Shown: piece by piece, positions 26,401 to 38,400 of the stretch | How positions within the stretch are numbered: position 1 is the first letter of the stretch | Layout: each line of letters starts with the position of its first letter | Assembly: GCF_012273895.1 (NCBI RefSeq) | Contig: NC_052103.1 | Span: 4,898,001 to 4,962,000 of the forward strand | Direction of reading: 5' to 3' | DNA from: Zerene cesonia | Taxonomy: Eukaryota > Arthropoda > Insecta > Lepidoptera > Pieridae | DNA: 64,000 nucleotides | Made by a program: the position numbers and the translations under genes | The notes under the pieces: generated by a model | What the model was told of the DNA's origin: nothing | Databases searched by the model: none | The model's input: only the letters and a program-made list of their open reading frames with translations

Positions 26401-29400
26401 ATGCAACGATCCCTTTTATTAAAAATTTAGAATAGAATGTTATTTACTAACATAATATGTTTCTGTGCTACAGAACCCAGTTCTATTCGAAGAGACATCT
26501 CACCACATACCAAAGAATGCGGTGCTCGTAGAAGTAGCTCCGCATGGACTCCTGCAAGCGATTCTGAAACGCTCTTTACCTAACTGTACAAATATTCCTC
26601 TCACTCGCCGAGGTCATGCCGATAATGTTGTACATTTGTTGGAAGCTATTGGAAAGTAAGCCAGTTTAATGTCGAAGTTCAAAAATTCTACTAATTCTGA
26701 AAATAGAATATTATTATTAAATTCATCTAATCTTAACATGGTAGGCTTCCTACCATTATAATATTCAGTAGCTGTTTGTAGTTATTTGTATGAAAACAGG
26801 TAGTTAGTATTTCATGTTATTCGTATTTTTTTAGTTTGTTCATGGAAGGATACAATCCGAAAGTACAAGCGCTGTACCCGAAAGTAGAATTCCCCGTATC
26901 TTCTGGAACACCGATGCTCGGACACTTGGTAGAATGGGCTCATACCGAAAAATGGTGAGTGTCTATATATTGCTGGCTTGTAGTGACACATTTCTGAATC
27001 GCGTAAGCGAAATTTTCACGCTACAGAGGGATATATATATAACTATCCAACATCATTCAATCGGGGCCTTACAGGCCGGCTGGATTTCCACCTTTCTTCC
27101 TCCACAGGCTCAAGTTTAAGCTCCCCTCACACCTGTTTTGTTTATAAGTAGAAATGAATAAAAAAGGAATCTTTATTTTCATAGGATATACAAAGGAATC
27201 ACAAATATTACAAACTTGTTTCACGTTCTTACAGTTACGACTTAAGTTAAAATACAAACATAAATTCATTGGATGCTGAACTAAGCAATGCTTGCCTGCG
27301 CGACCATTAAACGAGTAACAGTAATAACTCTAAGGATCAGGATGGCGATAATTTTGTGTTTATTGTATGAAAATTATGTAAAAAATTAAACATTTAATAT
27401 TATTGTAAAACAGTTGATTTTCTCGAAACTACAAGTCTCGATAGTTATGTGAAAACCACGGGATTATGCGTAGTGGAAATAAGGTATTAGGTTTAACGGT
27501 TCTTATCGGTATATGGCACATGTTCAGTATCACAGCTCTTTGCAGAAAATATTTAATCATTATTATAAAATTATTTAAGGACTTATTTTGATCTTCTGAT
27601 TCAGTGATTAGACCACTGTTCCGCGGCACTTTTGTATGCCGCCAAATTTTGCAAATATATATTAATGTTAATATTTTAAAATTATATCATTTAAAAAGAA
27701 AAATATTTTAATTAAGCCCTTAATAAAAGTGTAGCTATTATTGTAGTATATATTAGATTATTTCTTATATTAATTTTTTTTTTGTCATAAACTATTTATG
27801 CAGTGTGTAGTAAGTAAATAATTTTTATCTTTTTCTTTGTGTGCCGCCAAATTTTGAAATCGTTAAATATATGCCGCAAAAAAAATGTTTGAGATCTCTG
27901 TTTTAATTCATTAAATATACCAATTAATTATAGGATTCTGCCTCTGTACGTATCTGCACATAGAATAATGGCAGCGTCCTGCAAGTTTGTTTTATCGATT
28001 CACGATGATGAACACAGCTATTTACGAGGACACGTAATCAATGGTAAGACATAAACAGTATTTAGTGATAAACTAATTGTATTTCATACAGTTTCTACAC
28101 TAATATATTTTATAATATTCGAATTATAGAGTAAGAATTTGTATTTTTGTTGTAATGGATAAACTTTTTTATTTATTTATTTATTTATTACAATATTCAT
28201 ACATACATATATTTTTAAAATTGAAAATTAACAATTTATAACATGTATTACATTCAAAAACTACTGGACCCATTTCAAAAATTCTTTCACCATTAGAAAG
28301 CTGTAACTTCACTGAGTAACATAAGCTATATATGTACCACGGGCGGAGCCGGTGCGAACAGTTAGTAAGTAATAATCACGCATTAATCGTGAATTGAAGT
28401 AGAGTAAGATGTAATAAATCTTAAGAATCCGGTCGTTTCTGAGTAGGAAACCCAGACAATTTAAATGACCTTCTTGAAGAAATGATACATTCTTTAGAAT
28501 TCTTTACGCTCTGTTTCCAACTTAGAATTCTCGGTATTTTAGAAGTCAAGATCCTTCTGTAAATACTGTAATATAATATATTATATTGTTATCATCAGGA
28601 ACGAACTTTTACCCCTTCTCTGCTGCCTTGGTAGCCGTGTGGGACACTCTAACGATGAGTACAGGACAAGCCAAGCGGTGTCAGTCGGTTCAGTTTCACG
28701 ACATTAAGTTTCTGGTCCAACCTTTGTTACACAAGAGAAGACAGTTGCGCCTCAATGTAGCTCTACATAGAGGCACTGGTAAATTTGAGGTAACTATGCT
28801 CCATAGCACAATTGGAAATGACCCATGGGGTCAATATAAATTCATTTCAATGTGAATACTAAAATTTAACAATCAATTCACAGAGCACTTACTTATTAAT
28901 TGCTGAAATGTTGCAAACATTTATTTCTTATTAAAAGTGTCATGTCAACAGGTTACTAATGAAAGCATAACTGTAGCTACTGGCAGTATTCAAATAGTTG
29001 ATCATAGTGATAGCAATCGGCTATTCAAGATCCCAGTCGAACATAAAGGACCATTGACTCTCAAGGCTGAAGATATCTACAAATTACTTTATATCCGCGA
29101 TTATCAATACAGGTAACAACATAAAGACTAGCAAAGAATTTAACCTATCCTGTCCTAAAAAGCTAATTAAAGTTTCATATCGCGTTCAGGATTCTAGAGC
29201 CACCAATTAAATGAAACATGTTTCAAATAATATCACTTTCATTTCAGGGATGATTTCCAAAGCATTAATGCGGCAAACGAGTCCTTTACCGAAGCTAACC
29301 TATCTTGGAACAATAATTGGGTGACTTTGATCGATGGTTTGTTACAATTAAATGCATTACGAGTAGCAAATACATCCGTGTCTCACCTAGACTACATAAG

Positions 29401-32400
29401 GAAGTTGAACATTAATATTGACGAGCACAGATTGTATGCTGACAACAAAACCCTAAGGGCCGATATGCTTGATCTTTATGACTGCACTAGGTACTGTTTT
29501 AGAATTTTAAAATAACGATTATTTATCCATAAAAAATATGAATACGATGATATACTTTTCGTGCTTGCATTAAACTTGTTTTGTGTAAATGCAATTACAA
29601 TGGGAGATAGTAAACAGCAATTCGTTTTCAGGTGTGGTGGCGTTCTTATAGAAAACCTAAGATTTCACGATTTGCCTTTGATTAAAACGGACACTTTTGC
29701 CATCAAGCACTTGAAATTTGTTCCACGTGTAACAAACAATCTGTTAAATGTATGTATAAATAGCTGAAGTAATTCGTTATATCTATTTTCAAATATATTT
29801 CAATGTTACTTATTAATTTCAGGAATCATCTGCGCTATATGTACTCCTCCAAATAATCGCAGAAAATGTGAATAAAAATGAATTAAATGCCGTCAAAATT
29901 TTGAATAATTCTGAGCATGGTGCGACATTCGACTGGATTAATGAATCTTTACCGAAATCCACAGCGATTAACCTTAACTTTGTTGAAAATGAAACTAATA
30001 ATTTATTTGAAGGAAAGAAGCCTTTGCATAACGTTAACATTATATTTGTAAACGACTTGTCGCGCAGTGACAAGGTAAATAAATAATCTTTAGTGTTATG
30101 ACTCCTATACTAATTACGTTCACATCGATTTGTTTGCAAATATTTTTCTGATTACAGGTATGCAAGGAGCTTTATAAAATTCTGCCTTCAAATACATTTT
30201 TAATTAACAAAGAGCATTGCGATGTATCTAAAATACGACCCTGTTCCTTGTACACTGTTATTTGTGACCATCAAATTGGAAATCACAAAATACAATTAAT
30301 CAAGTGGCATCCAGAAAATATGGCAAGAGGTACAAACGCCTTTACTGTCAAAACCAAATCAGATTTATTACATCTAAGCTCCGTATTGGACTCTTTACCT
30401 TTAAACCAAAGGGTTCTTGTGTTTGCTCAATATCCAGCGACGCCTAATCTGGAAAATTATGTAAACCAATGGAGAAAGGAGGGACGTATTATCAATTTAT
30501 TTATGATTAACCATGAATTAAATGGAGATCAGTTTATAGAAGACTTGCCACAATCTGACTTGGCCATTAATGTTTTGGATCATGTACGTACTTTTAAGAT
30601 CATTCTTTTTGTAAAACATATGGTTTTCCACCTTCTAATATTATTATGCTAAATGTGATATCATCAATGTAACCCAAGCCCCTGCACAAATAGTACTTAA
30701 AAGGAGGATAAATCAGAAATAGAAGGACTCTATGAGTGGTTCAACATCAGATCTGTTATTTGTAAATGACAATTTTTTTTTTCTTAAATATCGTTATTTT
30801 ATTAGATTAGAGTTAGAGTTGTATTGCACCATAATAATAAGAAGTCATGCAAGGAAAGAAGTTTTTATAACGTTAAGTTGACATGATTTTGTATATAAAT
30901 TATGTATGTTCACAGTTTATTAATATAACAGGTTATGCTTTTATTTTAGGGTATTTGGGGCGGTAAATACTACGTTCCAAGTTCGGTAAACACACATTTG
31001 TCCAATAAAGGTCAATGCGCTGTGCTAAAAAGCTTAAAAATTGGGAATATTGAGTCACTGAAGTGGTTTGAAGCACCTAGAACTTTGGAATCTGGCATAA
31101 ATGTTCAGGTAAGAGAATTTCATTCATAATTATTTTGCAGATGTTGTTATATTATTTAAAATCTGTTGTTATATTATATTTATATATTTTTTCCTATTAT
31201 ACTTAAAATCATACAAATATTTCCTAGGTTCATTATGCTGGAATTAATGATTTGGATGTTAAAAGAGCTTTTGGTATAATTCCATTCGCTAAAAATACTA
31301 AGGAAAGCTTCTTTGGAATGGACTTTAGTGGAGTGACGCAAAGGTATATCATCATCATCATCATCATCTGAACATATTTTATTTTATCACTGCAGGAACA
31401 CAGGCCTCCTAAGAGGGTTGAGATAATAATCAACCACGCTGTCCAAGTGCCGTTTGGCAGATGTCATAATATCGTCGAAGTTTGGATTCTTGGACTTGCC
31501 GGTTTTATTAAGATGTTTTCTTTCACCGTTTCCAGCAGTAGTGATACGGATAATTTGCTGATGAATTGAAAAATAAGTTTATTTAATGCACGCTCGCCTG
31601 GTCTCGAACCCCCGAATTTTCGATTTCCACTAAGTCAGAAGTTCCACTATGTCTAAGAAAGTAAAAATATTAACTCGATTCAATACAGATTTCGAATATA
31701 TTCGCTATGATGAAATAATAAAATATTTAATACAGCATGACAAAAATTATTGATGATTGTATTTGTAAATGAAAAGCATTCTGTCTAATCTTAATGTCCA
31801 TATTTTCATTGATACCACTGATCATTTTTGAGACTCAAGTCACAAAGTAATTTCATTGCAGTGGCACAAAAGTTATGGGCTTGATCAAGGGCGGTTCAGT
31901 GAGCAGTCAAATTAAAGCTAATCCAAACCTCTTGTGGCCAGTGCCAGAACATTGGACTCTCGAAGATGCAGCAACGGTACCTTTAGCATACTGTATGGCA
32001 TTTTACGCTTTGGTGAGTTATTTATCACTATTGGTCTAAACTAAAGATGTAATTCTGTCATGTATCGGTTTTTCGTGTCTAGCTGTCCGCTGGTTTAAGA
32101 AGGATACAAGCTGAGATGTTGTGTAGCTGTATCGTTTCGCCATAATTGTAACCATAATGTTATTGGTTGGATCATATATGAGGTTCAAGCCTTCTTGTAA
32201 GCCCCCATCACGACAAGGTTGTCCCATGGGAGGTTATTATGATTATTATTGCGTCATAAATTACGAAAGTAACTCTGCCTGTCCGCCAGTTTCCTCTACT
32301 CGCCTAGAGACCCAAAAGATGGGAATGTTTTCCTCAAAGTCACAAAGCCGTGGGCCCAAAGCTATTATATACTATAATATTATAATATAACAAATATTAT

Positions 32401-35400
32401 ACTTAAGTGTGTTATTTATAAACATAAATAAGTCTATGTCTTTGGCCCTTACATCTACGTGTAATATTAATTACATTTTAATTATCATCTATGAATTTAA
32501 CTCAAATTATGGATATCATTTATTGCAGGCTATGAACGAAAGATTTTTTCCCGGAATCAAAGTTTTAATTCACGGTGGTACCGGTGCTCTGGGACAAGCT
32601 GCTATATCCATATGCTTAGCATACAATTGTGAAGTCTTTACAACTGTAAGCGATCGAAACAAGAAGCACTTCATCAAAAAGCTGTTTCCACAACTGAAAG
32701 GTATACTAAAAAATAATTATTTTTAGATATTTGACCGATTTTATATATCTCACATAAGGTACAATAAATTAATAGCATCTGCTAATTCTTGATTTATAAA
32801 ACAACTATTTTTAATAAAAATAGTTGCTTTTTAACGTTTAGTTTATTTCTTTGACGTTTTATACTCACATTACACGATCATATGTATCATCTGATTGTCG
32901 TCAATAGATTCCTTTAAGACGTCATAGTATCCCCCTTGGAATACGGATCACAAAAGATGTTTAAAATTCTTCCTTTTCAAAAAATTTTAAATTGAAAATT
33001 AAACAATTCTGACGATATATTTCTTTACTTATTGCAGAAGAAAACATCGGAAATTCAAGAGATATAACGTTTGGAGACATTATTCTATCCAATACCAATG
33101 GCAGAGGATGCGAAATAGTACTAGGCGGCTTTAAGGGTGAACTTAAGAATGTAATTTTAATTCTTTAATATTTAAAGTGTCCTAGCTGTTCGCCCCGGCT
33201 TCGCCCGTGGTACATATATAGCCTATGTCATTCTGTGAAGTTGCAGCTTTCTAATGATGAAATAATTTTTAAAATCGGTCCTGTAGGTTTTGAGTTTATC
33301 CATTACAAACAACAAAACAAAAATACAAATTCTTCCTCTTTATAATAAAGTGTAGATAGGGTAGATTATTTACCCTTTCAAGTGTGTAAATATAAAAAAT
33401 ATCTTACTTTGGTATGCTTCTACGTGTTTTGATTTGGTAAATACATTATCACACTTCACACTAATATTATAATTGTAAAAGTTTGTTTTTTGGATGTGTA
33501 TCGATCAATGACGCTGAAACTACTAAACGGATTTTGATGAAATTTGATATACAGACAGGGTATAAGCTGATGATTGGGTGATAGGATACATTTTATACCG
33601 ATTAAATGCTCTCTTGGGATAAAGCAAGAATTATGATATCCGAGCGGAGTCGGGACGAGCGTCTAGTAATTACTATTCATAAAACAAAAAAAATATACGT
33701 ACTAATTACCATAAACAAAAATTTTCTTACTTCACGTCTAACCTCGCACTCTCCTTGCGATCCGCAATCAACAACCTATCTTTCCCTACCCACCATTCCA
33801 AGTTCTTTCATTACTACCACCTCTCCTACTCTCTTACATTACAGCTCTTCCTTTGCTTTGTGGTTGTCTGGTAGAAATCGCTCAATAGCGATAAGACCGC
33901 CTTCTGTACCTCAACCTCTTGTGCTGTATTTTCATACTTTTTTGTCCATTTTTTTATGTAATAATTTTTACTATTATAAATTACAAGTGTATATGTAAAG
34001 AAAAGCTTCTCTATGAGTTCTTTTATAGAAAAGTAATTTATAGTAATATAAAATTTCATGTTTTTAGGTGGGATTGAAATGCTGCGCATCATCTGGTATA
34101 GTGATAGATACGAGCTTAATAAGCAATCGTGAGGATTACAACTTCGGGATGTACTGGCTTACAAAAGATAGAAGTTTCAAAATAATTAACCTTTCATCAA
34201 TTTTTGAACATGGAAAAGAAGAAAGAATAAAGGTATGCAATTATAAACACACACGTGACAAACTGTCTTTTTGACAAATATCACCCAAATCGGTTCTTTA
34301 CTATACTTTCGCATTTATAATATGAGAGTTTTGCCATTAGCCAGGGGTTCGTCCAGGCGAGCGTGCAGGAAATAAATTGATTTTTCAATTTATCTGTGCA
34401 TGTCGATAACATCACCACTGCTCGAAACGGTGAAGGTAAACATCGTGAGGAAACTGGCATGTCCAAGAATCGAAAGTTCGACGACATGTGACATCTGCCA
34501 ACCCGCAATTGGCCAGCTTGGTAGACTATGGCCGAAATCCAAAGGAGGCCTGTGTCCCTGCAGGTGGAACATGTATGGGCTGATGCTGATGAAAATATGT
34601 TTTTATTTCAGCGCCTGCAATTGCTACTAACTGAAGGTATAGCTCGAGGCTACGTGCGACCTCTGACTCGCGTGGTATACACTCCTCAAGAGGTGTCGAG
34701 AGCATTCAATCTTGTCGCGACCAGCAGACACCGCGGTCGTGTACTGATTGATATGCAGAAGGACATTTATATAGAAAAAGCAGGGTAATATTTCCACAAG
34801 TAAAAAAATTAATAAAACTAACAGATATAACAATGCTATTCCTTCTGCCAATAAAATTTTGCAGAATGTTAACCGTCAATACATGCACAATAATGATATA
34901 ATACAAATATAATCGTTACCTAGTGACAGTTAAAGGAACAGATAAAAATATTTCAGATTTAATTGCTCTCCAACTAATGTCCACGTAGTGTTATCGGATA
35001 GTGATGTACTAGCAATGCAACTTGTTGACCGACTAGTCGACCGTGGAATGCGCAATTTGAAACTTATTTGCGAAGATCGATATGAAAGCTTATTATACAA
35101 ATTAAGGTAAAAAGGGTTATTCATATATTTTTGTTTCTATTTTTACTTCTCGACGTACATTCTTATTATTCCAGTTATTTTTCTATTTAGTAAGCGATAG
35201 GTCTCATTTATAAATGAAATATTCGGATACAAATACTATGTCTCAATGAACACTTTTATATTTTTAGATCGTGGAAAAATGCAGGGGTTAATGTGGAATT
35301 ACAAGAAATACAAAATATTTGGAACAAAAATAATATTCCTAATATTGTGGAAGACGGGAAAAATAATAACATAGAAGGAATATATGCTATTATTACGAAT

Positions 35401-38400
35401 GACAGTAAATTTGACAACATAATTGAATTTTTGGAAGATTTGGATGCAAAAATAAATAATTCGTGTCCGCAATTAAGGTAAAAATATGATCACAATAAAA
35501 AAGATCGCCTGAAGAATTGAAATTATATTTCATATGCTTCAATCATTATTTTTGCCATACAGAAGCTTTAACTTTTATATCATTACAGGTATTTCGCCAT
35601 CATAAACGACGATGATGTAATTGGCGAACATATCACGTTATTAAGGCAAAAACATCGTAAGCCAGCTACGCTCATTAGACTTCCAGCGCTGAAAAAGGTA
35701 CTTTAAGATCACTTATTTGCCTTATTATTAAGTATTCATTTATAATCTCTCGTAAATGCGAATTTCGCTCTTATGCAGAATGATCATAAAGATGGAGAGT
35801 ATCAAATAACACTACAAAGCACAATTGATGCAGTTGAAGAAGCATTGCTGTCTCAAGAAGCAGTCAGCAAAGTTGAGTTTGTGCCACCAGATAACAAATC
35901 TTTGATTGATGTGATAGCTAAATGGACCGGTAGGTGACAAATTAATTTCATCAAATAATCATAAAGAAGAAAAAGATCAAAACGGGGCACCAATTTTTGT
36001 TTTCAATCTTGATATCTTTGTAATAACGTTGATAGCAAAACACAGAATATCTAGATCAGGTTTTATCATAGTATAAAATAAAGTCGTTTCCTCTGTCCCT
36101 GTGTCCCTTTGTATGCTTTAATCTTTAAACAGATTTTGACGGGGCTTTATTTAATAGATAGAATGATTGAAGAGGAAGGTTTATATGTATAATAACATCT
36201 ATTAAACTACTCTGAATTAACGAGTGCGAAGCCGCGGGCAAAAGCGAGTTTATACAAAGATAAAAAAATATATATACGCTTCTTTTATTACATAAAAATA
36301 AATATAAAGCCATTTCAAAAAGTAAAGAATGTAATGTGAATTCTAACTTAAGCAGCGCAAAACAAGTGAAACATTTGAACTTTACTTGTTCTGGGCACCA
36401 AATTCTTTATATAATAAAATATTCGTAAATATTAGCTGCATTTTAATTACCTCAATTATTTATTTGTAAAACTGACACTTTTCAGGAGTAAACATTCCAG
36501 TGGGTGTAGATGAAAATCTAACATTGTCTAAACTAGGCATGGATTTAACCAAAGCACAGGCCGTGCAAGCAAGTCTGAGAAATGAATACAATATATTCTA
36601 CCGTGAAGATGAAATCGCTAACCTAACTATACAGAGGTAATCTTAAATTTAATTTTTAGTTTTTATAGCATTGAAAAGCTTATTAAATGAGAAATATTGA
36701 AAGAATAGAAAAAATATTATATCAATATATTCTTTCAATATTTCTCAGAGGTAATCTTTTTACAAAATACAATTTAGAAGAATTTTAAAATGTACTTTTT
36801 GCGTTACAATTTATAGTTTTATTAATTTTAAGAGCATAATTGATATGTCACGCAATTTAGTAATTTTTTTATTGTTTTAGAATACGAGAGTTGGAAGAAA
36901 TTATGAAAGAGCCAGAGTTTAAAGATACCAAGGACTTGGACACTTTTTATTCCTATGTAGATCCGGATGAACTTTTCGCCACGACAGAAATGGCATTTTT
37001 GTCTACATTAAACAACAACGCGTCTATGGTATTTTTTTTTCTTTCGATTAATTTCAAAGGAATCTTATGAAATTACAGTAGCATACATTGTATATACATT
37101 CTAATATTTATATGACTACATGATGCACTTTGATTTTACATAAGAAAGTTTGTTTTACATCTTAATTAATGATTTTAGCGTGATGATGAATTTGACTCGA
37201 GTCAAAAGTTCCTGTGTATTATTCCTGGAGTAGAAGGGCATTTCAAGCGTTTCTCGGATATATGTGAAAGACTAAAATTATCAGCACTGGTGCTGCAACC
37301 AGGTCTAGCAAGCGCTCAAAATGAGACATTGCAAGATATTGCTCTACGCTTTGCAAAGGTATTTTAGATTATGCGCTTTTAATATTTTTCATACCACAAA
37401 CTTTTTCAGCTATGTCCAATAGACTGTCTTAAGAAGGGCTTTTGAACCGTCAAAATACATTATTATTTACCACTGGTTTGGAACGCTGTTTTTACAGAAA
37501 ACTGCAGATAAGAAACACTGCAGTTGCTCTATTAAAATCAGAATATCATATTTATATAGTTTTTATTCAAAATTAAAATGATAATGATGGCCGATAACTG
37601 TCCTGTAGATCATCAGCAGGAAAATTACATGGAATTCTAACACTCCTTCTTACTGATCTAATAAAATTTTAACATAACTTTTAAATCTCACTAACCCTTT
37701 AGTGCGATAGATCCATTAATGTTAGTAAATTATTATAATTTAAAATTATATATTATCGCTTCAAATGGACAAGTGTACGCAGTGTCCCATGAAGGACGAC
37801 GTATATCTCATGACCACATTCACAAGACTAAAAGCGTATTCCTTGATCCATGAATAAGAATTTTGATTGATAAAATTGTAATAACAAACGAAATAAAAAT
37901 AACAAAAAAATCGCTTACCGAACCCACCTTCTTAATATTCAAAAATCTTTTTCATAATTTAATTAAGTCTTTCCTCATTGTCTGCAATTTTGACTCTGTC
38001 GTAGACGCCTTAACTTTGCACTGGATTAGTCCTTAAAGCTATCATTTATTATTATCATTATTATTTATTTCACCTATTTGTATATTACACTTTATTCCAT
38101 GTATTTAATATTATTTTTTCTTGCTCAATTATAACGGTATTTATTTATTTCTACCCTCAAGTGGTGTTGGCAGAATATCAGCGTCAGGGTCCCATTGACT
38201 CTGACATTTATGCTGAGCCAAGACCCTTTTTAGGAACACAGTGCACATTTGTCTCCGTCCTTTTTTTCCTCTCTATGTTAATTTTTCTTTGTGTAATCGT
38301 CTTATTTTGTAATTGTCATGTATTTAATGTGTTCTTTTAATAAACTTTTATCTATCTATATATCTATCTAAAATGAAGGAAATACATCTGTGTTTATAAA

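Larger units (their letters stand above)
23996..26954 (+). other. Malonyl/acetyl acyltransferase domain of plus-strand FAS, residues intact
   Basis: Exons 10-16, about residues 498-870. It opens with VYSGMGSQWAGMG. The serine elbow GHSVGE spans residues 609-614 with Ser611. An Arg follows in AYSRG (Arg636), at the place of the malonate-carboxylate-binding Arg of the family, then RGSMAAVG. The catalytic His is in NIAYHSRY (His713). All the usual acyltransferase residues are therefore present, in contrast to the KS before it. LTRRG and LGHLVEW mark the linker to the dehydratase. Confidence 0.9.
30950..34784 (+). other. Enoylreductase domain of plus-strand FAS, NADPH motif present
   Basis: Exons 24-30, about residues 1400-1720. 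It starts with VHYAGINDLDV and the FFGMDFSG motif of the medium-chain reductase fold. PEHWTLEDAATVPLAYCMAFYAL follows the usual P-x-x-W-x-x-E-x-A-A-T-x-P pattern. The nucleotide-binding loop is HGGTGALGQAAI (residues 1528-1539), close to the canonical HSGSGGVGQAAI. The domain looks able to bind NADPH, though activity is not proven from sequence. Confidence 0.8.
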
